Of a DNA stretch of 61,311 nt, positions 53,533-61,311 are shown in pieces. The notes beneath the pieces were generated by a model. It did not search any database and was not told where the DNA came from. It saw nothing but the letters and a program-made list of their open reading frames with translations. The stretch is from Streptantibioticus parmotrematis (lineage in GTDB: Bacteria > Actinomycetota > Actinomycetes > Streptomycetales > Streptomycetaceae). Numbering within the stretch: position 1 is the stretch's first letter; the number at the start of each line of letters is the position of its first letter. Where the stretch lies: assembly GCF_019890615.1 (NCBI RefSeq), contig NZ_JAINVZ010000031.1:1-61311 (forward strand). Reading direction: 5' to 3'. The position numbers and the translations under genes were made by a program.

Positions 53533-54369
53533 TCAGACGCCGACGCGGAAGCGCGCGAAGCTCTTCAGCGTGACGCCGGCCTCTTCCAGCACCTTGGCGA
53601 CGGTCTTCTTGTTGTCCTTGGCGAACGCCTGGTCGAGCAGGACGTTCTCCTTGAAGAAGCCGGTGACGCGGCCCTCGACGATCTTCGGCAGGGCGCCCTC
53701 GGGCTTGCCCTCCTCGCGGGCGGTGGCCTCGGCGACGCGGCGCTCGTTCTCCACCGTCTCGGCCGGGATCTCGTCGCGGGTGAGGAACTTCGGCGCGAAC
53801 GCGGCGATGTGCTGCGCCACGTCCTTGGCGACCTGCGCGTCCTCCTTGTCGAGCGCGACCAGCACGCCGACCTGCGGGGGCAGGTCCGGGCTGGTGCGGT
53901 GCAGGTAGGAGGAGACGAAGCCGTCGGCGAACTGCGCGAAGCGGCTCAGCACGATCTTCTCGCCGAGGGTGGCGTTGGCCTCGTCGACGTACGCCTGGAC
54001 GGTCTTGCCGGCCTCGATCTCGGAGGCGAGCAGGGCGTCGAGGTCGGCCGGCTCGGCGGCGGCGACGTGCTTCGCGATGGCCTCGGCGACGGCGACGAAC
54101 TTCTCGCCCTTGGCGACGAAGTCGGTCTCGCAGTTCAGCTCGACGAGGACGCCGGAGGTGTTGTCGTCCGCGATGAGGGAGACGACGGCACCGTTGGAGG
54201 CGTTGCGGCCCTCACGCTTGGCGACGCCCTTCTGGCCCTTGACGCGGAGGATCTCGACGGCCTTGTCGACGTTGCCCTCGGCCTCGTCCAGCGCCTTCTT
54301 GCAGTCCATCATGCCGGCGCCGGTCAGCTCGCGGAGCTTCTTGACGTCGGCGGCGGTGAAGTTCGCCAT
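53533..54369 (-). CDS. tsf: Elongation factor Ts
   Basis: A 278-residue guanine-nucleotide exchange factor for EF-Tu. It has the N-terminal UBA-like domain with [19 protein letters not shown] near 12-30, and the core domains with the conserved [10 protein letters not shown] near 77-86. It follows rpsB with a 183-bp spacer holding tandem repeats. The classic rpsB-tsf order is conserved. Confidence 0.97.
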   Translation of the reverse strand: MANFTAADVKKLRELTGAGMMDCKKALDEAEGNVDKAVEILRVKGQKGVAKREGRNASNGAVVSLIADDNTSGVLVELNCETDFVAKGEKFVAVAEAIAKHVAAAEPADLDALLASEIEAGKTVQAYVDEANATLGEKIVLSRFAQFADGFVSSYLHRTSPDLPPQVGVLVALDKEDAQVAKDVAQHIAAFAPKFLTRDEIPAETVENERRVAEATAREEGKPEGALPKIVEGRVTGFFKENVLLDQAFAKDNKKTVAKVLEEAGVTLKSFARFRVGV

Positions 54370-54454
54370 GGTCCCTGGAATCTCTTCTCGAAAAGTCGGG
54401 GGTCTACCGGTGTACGGCGGGGGCCGGACTCTTGTCGAGCCCGCCCCCCGTCGT

Positions 54455-54514
54455 GTTCAGCCCTGGTGGGCCGGGTTCGGCCCTGGCGGCCGGACGCGGC
54501 CCTGACGGGCGCGC
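54455..54514 (-). repeat. Three 20-bp tandem repeats in the rpsB-tsf spacer
   Basis: Copies at 54455-54474 and 54475-54494 (plus-strand GTTCAGCCCTGGTGGGCCGG-like) are followed by a degenerate third at 54495-54514. A hairpin GCGGCCC/GGGCCGC lies just upstream of them, nearer the rpsB stop. Role unknown. Confidence 0.65.
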
Positions 54515-54552
54515 TCGCGCGGCGGCCCCTCAGGGCCGCACGGCGCGGCGAC

Positions 54553-55488
54553 TCAGGCGTTCTCGCCCGCCTCGGTGGCCTCAGGAGCCTCGGTGGCCTC
54601 GGGGGCCTCCGCGGCCGGAGCCTGCTCGGCGGCGGGCGCCTCAGCGGCGGCCGGAGCCTCGGTGGCGGGCGCCTCGGCGGCGGCCGGAGCCTCGGCAGCG
54701 GTCTCCTCGGACTTGGCCTTCTCGCCCTCGAGCAGGTCGCGCTCCCACTCGGCCAGCGGCTCGGACGGGGCGGCCTTGGCGTCACCGGTGGCGGCACCGG
54801 AGCGGGCGATCAGGCCCTCGGCGGCGGCGTCGGCGATGACCCGGGTGAGCAGGGTGACGGAGCGGATCGCGTCGTCGTTGCCCGGGATCTTGTAGTCGAC
54901 CTCGTCGGGGTCGCAGTTGGTGTCGAGGATCGCGACGACCGGGATGCGCAGCTTGCGCGCCTCGCCGACGGCGATGTGCTCCTTCTTGGTGTCCACGATC
55001 CAGACGGCGCTGGGCACCTTCTGCATGTCGCGGATACCGCCGAGGGTCTTCTCGAGCTTGTTCTTCTCGCGCTCGAGGACCAGGAGCTCCTTCTTGGTGA
55101 GGCCGGAGGCGGCCACGTCCGTGAAGTCGATCTCCTCGAGCTCCTTCAGGCGCTGCAGGCGCTTGTAGACGGTCGAGAAGTTGGTGAGCATGCCGCCCAG
55201 CCAGCGCTGGTTGACGTACGGCATGCCGACCCGGGTCGCCTGCTCGGCGATGGCCTCCTGGGCCTGCTTCTTGGTGCCGACGAAGAGGACGGAACCGCCG
55301 TGGGCGACGGTCTCCTTGACGAACTCGTAGGCACGGTCGATGTACGACAGCGACTGGAGCAGGTCGATGATGTAGATGCCGTTGCGCTCGGTGAAGATGA
55401 AGCGCTTCATCTTCGGGTTCCAGCGGCGGGTCTGGTGCCCGAAGTGGACGCCGCTCTCCAGCAGCTCCCGCATCGTGACGACGGCCAT
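54553..55488 (-). CDS. rpsB: 30S ribosomal protein S2
   Basis: A 311-residue S2. Residues 1-230 are the conserved fold, beginning [24 protein letters not shown] and including [17 protein letters not shown]. The last about 60 residues are an Ala/Pro/Glu tail of AEAP-type repeats, common in streptomycete S2. AGGAG lies 7 nt before ATG 55488. It heads the ribosomal cluster, with a 643-bp upstream region. Confidence 0.97.
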   Translation of the reverse strand: MAVVTMRELLESGVHFGHQTRRWNPKMKRFIFTERNGIYIIDLLQSLSYIDRAYEFVKETVAHGGSVLFVGTKKQAQEAIAEQATRVGMPYVNQRWLGGMLTNFSTVYKRLQRLKELEEIDFTDVAASGLTKKELLVLEREKNKLEKTLGGIRDMQKVPSAVWIVDTKKEHIAVGEARKLRIPVVAILDTNCDPDEVDYKIPGNDDAIRSVTLLTRVIADAAAEGLIARSGAATGDAKAAPSEPLAEWERDLLEGEKAKSEETAAEAPAAAEAPATEAPAAAEAPAAEQAPAAEAPEATEAPEATEAGENA

Positions 55489-56131
55489 GGCCGTACTCCT
55501 TGGGTACTCGGTTCCGCGGACGCCGGGCGGCGGCCGCGCCTGACGCCCCGGCGCGCCGTGCCGCGGAAGGCGCTGCGCTTGGGGCTCAGCGCGCGCGGGC
55601 TGCGCCGGGCGCTGCTCACGCGGGTCTTCCGAGGACCGAGGGACGCGGCCTCCGAACTCGCCTCCCGGGAAGGGCGGCGGTACGGCGGAGGCGGGGCGTG
55701 CGAAGTCGACCCGGTGGCCCGGGTCGCCAGGGAAAGTGTACGGGACCTGGAAGGTGCTGGGCGACACGGGTTTCGCCCCCTGCGGGGGCGGTCTACGGGA
55801 CGGGGTTGCGGGGGCGGGCAGGGTTGCGGGCGGGGTTGCAGGGGGCAGCGGCCGGCTGGGCGGTGCGGGGGCGGGTGAGCCTTGCGGGGAGGGACGGGGT
55901 CGCAGGGAGGCGGCGACTGGCTGGAAGTGTGGGGGCGAGCGGGCTCGCGAGAGCCGGCGGCTGTCGGGAGCAGGGGCGCGCGCTGCCAGGGACGGAGACG
56001 TTCGGGTGCGTTGGGGTGCGCTGGGGGCGGGCGGTGCGCGTGTGGGTGAGCGGGTTGTCCACAGGTGGGCGGGGGTCCACAGGATGCGACCATGATCATC
56101 TGGGCGGCGCCGGGCGCGGGACCGTGGGCTC
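55489..56131. promoter_or_regulatory. 643-bp spacer between rpsB and the LytM-like gene
   Basis: No gene is supported. The plus strand is strongly G-rich from about 55790 to 56080. It includes a G-tract cluster at 55802-55845 (runs of 3-5 G with 1-5 nt between), a candidate G-quadruplex, with three GGGTTGC words. TACACT on the minus strand (55740-55735) is a possible rpsB -10 element. Two DnaA-box-like sites lie at the far end. The rpsB leader RNA would be C-rich. Confidence 0.5.
56055..56081 (+). other. Pair of DnaA-box-like sites
   Basis: TTGTCCACA at 56055-56063 matches the Streptomyces DnaA box consensus exactly. GGGTCCACA at 56073-56081 matches its core. They are in the same orientation, 18 bp apart, upstream of the LytM-like gene and of rpsB. 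Confidence 0.45.
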
Positions 56132-56956
56132 ATGTGGCAGCGACGAGCAGTGGACGACGGAGCGCGGCACCCGCGGCGGACTCCCTCGCGACGACGGCGA
56201 GGGACCTGGCGGGGCGCCCTGCTGATACTGGGTGTGCTCCTGATGTACGTGTACGCCTACGCGCCGGGGCGCGCGGTGGCGGACGCGGTGCCCGGAGGCG
56301 AGGGAGCGCGCGCCTGGCCGGTGACAGGACCGCACGGGGAGCGCGAGCCGCCTCCCGTGCTGCGCGGGTTCGAACCTCCCCCCGCGCCGTGGGCCCCGGG
56401 CCACCGCGGTGTCGACCTGGGCGCCCCGCCCGGCACCGCCGTACGCTCCGCCGCCCCCGGTGAAGTGACGTTCGCCGGAGTGATCGCGGGGCGGGGCGTG
56501 GTCACCGTCCAGCTGTCCGGTTCCGGCGAACCTCCGCTGCGCACCACCTACGAACCGCTGCGCCCGGCCGTCCGCCCCGGCGACCGCGTCACCGCAGGGC
56601 AGGACATCGGCACGCTGGGCCCGGGGCCGTTCCACTGCCCGGCGGGGTGTCTGCACTGGGGACTGCTGCGGGGCGATCAGTACCTCGACCCGCTCTCCCT
56701 GATCCCGCCCGCCTTGCGCCGCCTGGGCCCGTCCCGCCTGCTGCCGATCCGTGGCGTCCCGCCTCCGGGTGTGGCGACGCCCGCCACGGTCGCCGCGCAG
56801 GCCCGACGGGAACCGACGGCGTGGGCGGGCAGTGCGGCCGGCTGGAGCGCGGGCGCGGCCGGGGTGGCAGTCGCCGTGCTGACGGTGGCGGGCGCCCGGT
56901 TCAGGAACGCCGCGGGTCCACCCCGTGCAGGGCCATGGAGACGGCGGCCTCGGTGA
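56132..56956 (+). CDS. LytM-like (M23) membrane protein with altered catalytic His
   Basis: A 274-residue protein. A membrane anchor (about 28-44) is followed by an outer M23 domain with the zinc ligands His91 and Asp95 (HRGVD). The HxH motif reads CLHWG: Cys173 replaces the first His and His175 is kept. In LytM the first His of HxH is catalytic, so peptidase activity is doubtful. A second hydrophobic segment lies near 236-256. A similar gene next to rpsB is found in mycobacteria. The 3' end overlaps the TetR gene by 56 bp, tail to tail. Confidence 0.85.
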   Translation: MWQRRAVDDGARHPRRTPSRRRRGTWRGALLILGVLLMYVYAYAPGRAVADAVPGGEGARAWPVTGPHGEREPPPVLRGFEPPPAPWAPGHRGVDLGAPPGTAVRSAAPGEVTFAGVIAGRGVVTVQLSGSGEPPLRTTYEPLRPAVRPGDRVTAGQDIGTLGPGPFHCPAGCLHWGLLRGDQYLDPLSLIPPALRRLGPSRLLPIRGVPPPGVATPATVAAQARREPTAWAGSAAGWSAGAAGVAVAVLTVAGARFRNAAGPPRAGPWRRRPR

Positions 56957-57491
56957 TGCGGTCGGGGTCCTCGGCGGCGCCCAGTTCGATGCGGCGGACG
57001 GCGGCGTCGACCACGCCCTGCAACAGCATCGCGGTCAGCCGGGGCTCGGCGTGGCCGAGGGCGGCGAGGGCTTCGACGACCATGGCGATCAGGCCGCCGT
57101 GAGCGGCGCGGATCTTCTCGCGGGCGCCGGAGTCGAGTTCACCGGCCGAGATGGCGACGACGGCGCGGTGCCTGCGGTCGCCGACCAGCGCGAGCTGGGT
57201 GCGCACGTACGCCTCGATCTTGGCGGCGGCGGTGTCCGCCGCACCCATGGCCGCCTCCACCTCGGCGACCCAGACGGGGAAGTCGACGGCGCACAGCTCT
57301 TCGACGACCGCGGCGCGGGAACGGAAGTACTCGTAGACGGAGGACCGCGCGAGCCCGGTGCGTTCGGCGAGCGCCGGGAAGGTCAGCGCGTCCGTGCCGC
57401 CCTCGGTCAGCAGGGTGCGCGCGGCGTCCAGCAGGGCGGCGCGCTGCATCGTCCGGTGCTCGGCCACGGAGGCCGCTCGAATCCTTGGCAC
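56901..57491 (-). CDS. TetR family transcriptional regulator
   Basis: A 196-residue regulator. The N-terminal helix-turn-helix (about 17-62) includes FPALAERTGLARSSVYEYFRSR. The C-terminal part is a helical ligand-binding domain. The start at GTG 57491 is tentative: GGAGG lies very close to it, and the ATG at residue 15 is an alternative. It is parallel to and 34 bp downstream of whiG, so they may be co-transcribed. It overlaps the LytM-like gene at its 3' end. Ligand and targets unknown. Confidence 0.88.
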   Translation of the reverse strand: MPRIRAASVAEHRTMQRAALLDAARTLLTEGGTDALTFPALAERTGLARSSVYEYFRSRAAVVEELCAVDFPVWVAEVEAAMGAADTAAAKIEAYVRTQLALVGDRRHRAVVAISAGELDSGAREKIRAAHGGLIAMVVEALAALGHAEPRLTAMLLQGVVDAAVRRIELGAAEDPDRITEAAVSMALHGVDPRRS

Positions 57492-57525
57492 CCCTCCACT
57501 GTACGGACCGGGCCTGTGCCGGGGG

Positions 57526-58383
57526 TCAGCAGCGTCCGACGTCCGCGAGTTTCGCCCGCAGCTGCAGTATCGACTTGGTGTGGATCTGGCTGACCCGGCT
57601 CTCGGTCACACCGAGGACCTGCCCGATCTCGGCGAGGGTGAGGCCTTCGTAGTAGTAGAGGGTGACCACCGTCTTCTCGCGTTCGGGCAGGGTGTTGACG
57701 GCGCGGGCGAGCAGGCGGCGCAGTTCGCGGTCCTCGGCGATCTCGACGGGGTTGTCGGCCGCCCGGTCCTCCAGGGTGTCGATGAGACTGAGCCGGTCGC
57801 CGCCCTCGGTGCTGACGTGCAGGAGTTCCTCGAGCGCGACGACGTTGGCCAGGGAGAGCTGGCCGAAGATGGTGTGCAGGTCCTCGACACCGATGTCCAT
57901 CTCGGCTGCGACCTCGGGCTCGGTGGGCGTGCGGTGGTAGCGCGCTTCGAGGGTGGCGTAGGCGCGCTCGACGGCGCGGGCCTTCTGGCGGACCGAGCGG
58001 GGGATCCAGTCCAGCGCCCGCAGTTCGTCGATCATGGCGCCGCGGATGCGGGTGATGGCGTAGGTCTCGAACTTGATGGAGCGTTCCGGTTCGAACTTCT
58101 CGATGGCGTCGATGAGCCCGAAGACCCCGGAGGAGACGAAGTCGGCCTGCTCGACGCTGGACGGCAGCCCGACGCTCACGCGCCCGGCGACGTACTTGAC
58201 CAGCGGCGAGTAGTGAAGGATGAGCTGCTCGCGCAACCGTGCTTCGCCGGTGTCCTTGTAGGAGCGCCACAGTTCGTCCAGGGCGCTGGGGGCCGTGGGG
58301 GCGGCGGTCCGTACGCGCAGGCGAGTTCCGTGGTCTTCGGTCGTCGCTGTCGCGCGGTCAGGCCCGGAGGTGTGCTGGGGCAT
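57526..58383 (-). CDS. whiG: Sporulation sigma factor WhiG
   Basis: A 285-residue sigma-28 (FliA-type) factor that commits Streptomyces aerial hyphae to sporulation. Region 2 ([16 protein letters not shown] near 53-68, [22 protein letters not shown] near 88-109), region 3 and region 4 ([22 protein letters not shown] near 252-273) are intact. ATG 58383 follows AAAGG. The 278-bp upstream spacer to dprA includes an A/T-rich patch near 58567-58580 and TTGACC (minus strand, 58626-58621), which might belong to its promoter. It identifies the organism as a sporulating streptomycete. Confidence 0.96.
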   Translation of the reverse strand: MPQHTSGPDRATATTEDHGTRLRVRTAAPTAPSALDELWRSYKDTGEARLREQLILHYSPLVKYVAGRVSVGLPSSVEQADFVSSGVFGLIDAIEKFEPERSIKFETYAITRIRGAMIDELRALDWIPRSVRQKARAVERAYATLEARYHRTPTEPEVAAEMDIGVEDLHTIFGQLSLANVVALEELLHVSTEGGDRLSLIDTLEDRAADNPVEIAEDRELRRLLARAVNTLPEREKTVVTLYYYEGLTLAEIGQVLGVTESRVSQIHTKSILQLRAKLADVGRC

Positions 58384-58661
58384 GCGTCGCCTTTGAGCCG
58401 TTCTGCCGTGACATAGGTGGGGGGGTGAGGCTGGGGTATGCGCGAGCGTAGCGTGACCCGGCCGTCGCACAGTGCTACGACGTTCGGGTGAGTCCGCCGC
58501 AGATACGTTCCGCCGTGTGGCAGGCAGGACGGAAGGCCGCTCCGCCCGTCCCTGCCCTCGGCTGCTGCGTATTAAAGCGTTTTGGGGCCACTCCCCTAAC
58601 CTCGCCATCGGATCGCTCCAGGTCAAGAACCGTCCTGTCACCTGATGGTGTGTTGACCGGG

Positions 58662-59879
58662 TCACCGGATCCGCGTGTTGTCACCTCCGTTCCGCGCCGA
58701 TCGTCGGAGCTGCGGGGGCGTCAGTCGCCAGTGCGGGCCGTCGCGTTCGACGAATCCGAGGGCGTGCAACTCGTGCAGGCGGCCGGTGGTCTCGTCGAGC
58801 CCGAGGCCGGCGTCGCGGGCGATCTGTTCGGCGGTCGCGGTGCGGCGGCGGCCGGGCAGCGCTTCGAGTACCGCGGCGGCGGCCGGGCCGAGCAGGTCCC
58901 TCGGCAGCACCGGGCCGTGGCGCGGGGGCGCGAGGTCCTCCCCGATGGTGCCGACCAGTTCGATGACCTCGGGCGCGTCGGTCACCAACTGGGCTTCTGC
59001 GCGCAACAGTTCGTGCACGCCCGCGGAGAGCGTCGAGGTGACCGGGCCGGGGACACCCATGACCACCCTGCCCAGTTGACGCGCCCAGCGGGCGGTGACC
59101 AGGGAACCGCTGCGCAGTTGGGCCTCCACCACGACCGTGCCGCGGGTGAGCGCCGCGATGACGCGGTTGCGCAGCACGAAGCGGCTCCGGGTGGGGTGGT
59201 CGCCCGGGGGCAACTCGGCGACGACCAGACCCTGTTGGGTGACGCGCCGCAGCAGTTCGGCGTGGCCGGCCGGGTAGGGCACGTCGACGCCGCAGGCGAG
59301 CACGGCCGCGGTCGCCCCGCCCGCTGCCAGGGCGCCCCGGTGCGCGGCGGCGTCGATGCCGTAGGCCGCGCCCGAGACGACGGTCCAGCCCGCCTCGGCG
59401 AGGTCGGCGGCAAGGGTGGCGGCGACGTGGCTGCCGTAGGCGCCGCAGGCCCGGGCCCCGACGAGCGCGACGGAGCGCAGCGCCCACATCCGCAGGCTCG
59501 GCCGACCGCACACCCACAGGCCGATCGGCCGCTGGTCGCCGAGGTCGTCGAGCTGGGTGGGCCACTCCTCGTCGCCGGGGCAGACGAACCTGCCGCCCAG
59601 GTCGTGGATGACCTGGAGGTCGGCGTCGGGGCGCACCCGGGTGCCGCGGACGCGGTATCCGGCGGCCCTGCGGTCGGAGACGCCGGGCAGCTCGTCCTGT
59701 CCGGTCAGCATGGCCAGGGTCTCCACCGGCCCGCGGCGTCGCAGCCAGCGGCCGACCGCCTCGTCGCCGGGCTCGGCGATCCTGGTGAGCGCGGCGCGGG
59801 CACGGCGTTCCTCGTCGCCGAGGCGTGCAGGGGCGTCGGGGGGCTCGGTGGTGTGCGCGGGCGCGGTCGGGATGGTCAT
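58662..59879 (-). CDS. dprA: DNA-processing protein DprA
   Basis: A 405-residue DprA/Smf protein that loads RecA on single-stranded DNA. The Rossmann-like core has [14 protein letters not shown] near 135-148, [18 protein letters not shown] near 166-183 and [18 protein letters not shown] near 275-292. A C-terminal winged-helix domain covers about 325-395. Its ATG overlaps the stop of the upstream comM-type gene by 4 bp. It is common in non-competent streptomycetes, where its role is unclear. Confidence 0.95.
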   Translation of the reverse strand: MTIPTAPAHTTEPPDAPARLGDEERRARAALTRIAEPGDEAVGRWLRRRGPVETLAMLTGQDELPGVSDRRAAGYRVRGTRVRPDADLQVIHDLGGRFVCPGDEEWPTQLDDLGDQRPIGLWVCGRPSLRMWALRSVALVGARACGAYGSHVAATLAADLAEAGWTVVSGAAYGIDAAAHRGALAAGGATAAVLACGVDVPYPAGHAELLRRVTQQGLVVAELPPGDHPTRSRFVLRNRVIAALTRGTVVVEAQLRSGSLVTARWARQLGRVVMGVPGPVTSTLSAGVHELLRAEAQLVTDAPEVIELVGTIGEDLAPPRHGPVLPRDLLGPAAAAVLEALPGRRRTATAEQIARDAGLGLDETTGRLHELHALGFVERDGPHWRLTPPQLRRSARNGGDNTRIR

Positions 59880-61311
59880 GACGCGCTCCCCACGCCCACC
59901 GGGACGCCTCGGTAGACGCCGGTGCGCAGTTCCAACGCCTGCCCGACGTCGTCCAGTTCGGGGCGGTCGTGTCCGGCCAGGTCGGCGACGGTCCAGGCGA
60001 CCCGCAGGACCCGGTCGAGCCCTCGCGCGGTGAGCCGGCCACGTTCCATCTCGCGTTCCACGTCCCGTATCGCTCCGCGGGCGGTCTGCCAGCGGGTGCG
60101 CAGTTCGTGGCCGGGGACCTCGCTGTTAGTGGTCCAAGGGTGGCCCTCGTAGCGGGCGGCGGCCCGGAGCCGTGCGGCCCGCACCCGGGCGCCGACGACG
60201 GCGGTGGTCTCGTTGTCACCGGCGGCGTCGAGCAGTTCGCCACGACTGACCGGGTCCACGGTGACGCGCAGGTCCACCCGGTCCAGCAGGGGGCCCGACA
60301 GCCGTGACTGGTAGCGGCGGACCGCGCTCGGCTGGCAGTCGCACCCGCCGCCGACCATGCCGTGCCGACCGCACGGACACGGGTTGGAGGCGAGGACGAG
60401 CAGGAAGCGGGCGGGCAGCCGCATGACGCCGGCGGCTCTGGCGACGACGACGTGGCCCGACTCCAGCGGCTGGCGGAGGGCTTCGAGCACCTGGGTGGTG
60501 AATTCCGGCGCCTCGTCCAGGAAGAGCACGCCGCGGTGGGCGAGGGAGATCGCACCGGGGCGGGGCAGTCCGGTGCCGCCGCCGATGACGGCGGGCATGG
60601 TCGCGGAGTGGTGCGGCGCGCAGTAGGGCGCCGTGCCGATGAGCGGCTTGCCCGCCGGGAGGATGCCCGCGACGGAGTGGACCGCGGTGACCTCCAGCGC
60701 CTCCTGCGGGGTGAGCGGCGGCAGCAGACCGGCGAGGCGTTCGGCGAGCATGGTCTTGCCCGCGCCGGGCGGACCGGTCAGGTGGAGGTGGTGGCCGCCC
60801 GCCGCGGCGACCTCCAGGGCCTTGCGGGCGAGGCGCTGGCCCGCGACGTCGGCCAGGTCGGGGGCGGGACCGCGCGCCGGGCCGAACGTGCCGGGCGGGG
60901 CCAGTCCCGCGCCCATCGGGTCGGGCCGGTCGTCGTCGAGCGGCTCCTCGTCGGGGACGGGCTCGTCGTTGAGCACGGCGATCAGCTGGCGCAGGCTGCG
61001 GATGCCGAGGACGGCGACGCCCGGGACTAGGGCGGCCTCGGCCGCGGTGCGCTCGGGGACCACGACGTGGCGGTATCCGGCGTCGGCGGCGGCGAGGACG
61101 GCGGGCAGGATGCCACGGACCGGGCGGACCCGGCCGTCGAGTCCGAGTTCGCCGATGACCATGAGGTCGGCGATGGCGTCGGGCGCCACGCGTTCGGCGG
61201 CGCCGAGGGTGGCCAGAGCGATGCCGAGATCGAACCCGCTACCGGACTTCGGCACGGCGGCCGGGCTCAGGCCCACGGTGAGCTTCTTCTGCGGCCAGGT
61301 CTCCCCACTGT
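59876..61311 (-). CDS. Mg-chelatase-like AAA+ protein, ComM/YifB family (N-terminus outside window)
   Basis: The last about 478 codons of a ComM-type helicase; the start lies beyond the right edge, since the frame remains open to 61311. It shows the ChlI-like N-terminal portion (KKLTVGLSPAAVPKSGSGFDL), Walker A in LTGPPGAGKTMLAERL, Walker B in GVLFLDEAPEF and a Zn-type CPCGRHG loop. In E. coli and Vibrio relatives ComM is a branch-migration helicase in transformation. It is translationally coupled to dprA. Confidence 0.94.
   Translation of the reverse strand, partial: SGETWPQKKLTVGLSPAAVPKSGSGFDLGIALATLGAAERVAPDAIADLMVIGELGLDGRVRPVRGILPAVLAAADAGYRHVVVPERTAAEAALVPGVAVLGIRSLRQLIAVLNDEPVPDEEPLDDDRPDPMGAGLAPPGTFGPARGPAPDLADVAGQRLARKALEVAAAGGHHLHLTGPPGAGKTMLAERLAGLLPPLTPQEALEVTAVHSVAGILPAGKPLIGTAPYCAPHHSATMPAVIGGGTGLPRPGAISLAHRGVLFLDEAPEFTTQVLEALRQPLESGHVVVARAAGVMRLPARFLLVLASNPCPCGRHGMVGGGCDCQPSAVRRYQSRLSGPLLDRVDLRVTVDPVSRGELLDAAGDNETTAVVGARVRAARLRAAARYEGHPWTTNSEVPGHELRTRWQTARGAIRDVEREMERGRLTARGLDRVLRVAWTVADLAGHDRPELDDVGQALELRTGVYRGVPVGVGSAS

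Noticed and set aside
55407-56225. Possible genes in the rpsB-LytM spacer on either strand
   Set aside because: Open frames exist but are low complexity, lack ribosome sites and show no family resemblance; the region looks like a G-rich spacer.

Overview
The window is a very GC-rich actinobacterial chromosome segment, almost certainly from Streptomyces or a close relative (Streptomycetaceae). The evidence is strong G/C bias at third codon positions, frequent GTG starts, the sporulation sigma factor gene whiG beside dprA and a comM-type gene, and an infB-to-rpsB gene order I recognise from Streptomyces. There is no sign of plasmid, phage, insertion sequence, CRISPR or rRNA/tRNA genes. It is a core-chromosome region with a few accessory inserts.

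Layout. 1-3089 (minus) is the rimP-nusA-ylxR-infB transcription/translation operon; infB runs off the left edge. 3298-5370 (plus) holds a lipoprotein, a ferritin-like protein and an antibiotic-kinase homologue, converging on proS. 7246-12897 has two GNAT acetyltransferases and the dxr-rip-ispG block (MEP isoprenoid pathway plus a site-2 protease). 12995-14923 is an acyl-CoA dehydrogenase. 15198-44341 is a long discontinuous polyamine/GABA catabolism region. It contains four aldehyde dehydrogenases, a gabT-type and a putrescine/beta-alanine-type aminotransferase, a PotDABC importer with a PuuB-like oxidoreductase in one operon, two PucR regulators, a TrmB-type and an Lrp regulator. Interleaved are an orphan coupling-protein-like ATPase, a PAP2 phosphatase, a secreted sedolisin and a deaminase that probably acts on aminodeoxyfutalosine. 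44535-46468 is an unusual ABC pair. 46593-49481 is a thiamine-type ECF transporter under a TPP riboswitch. 49614-55488 is rpsB-tsf-pyrH-frr-cdsA-rlmN. 56132-61311 has a LytM-like protein, a TetR regulator, whiG, dprA and a partial comM-type gene.

How the parts fit. PotDABC would import putrescine/spermidine. The class III aminotransferase at 42980 or the PuuB-like oxidase would make aminoaldehydes, the two closely related aldehyde dehydrogenases would give GABA or beta-alanine, GabT and a semialdehyde dehydrogenase would feed succinate, and the MmsA-type enzyme would handle malonate semialdehyde. This pathway is inferred from families and clustering.

Most unusual sequence-level signals. (1) Several genes (nusA, ylxR, ispG, ykoC-like, the 42980 aminotransferase) carry short direct repeats that contain or abut their stop codon. 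(2) An ABC ATPase lacks the Q-loop Gln and the signature motif. (3) A textbook terminator hairpin sits inside the deduced PAP2 reading frame. (4) Two DnaA-box-like sites and a G-tract cluster lie upstream of rpsB. (5) An orphan VirD4/TraG-like ATPase sits next to gabT. I did not find a convincing wholly new multi-gene system.
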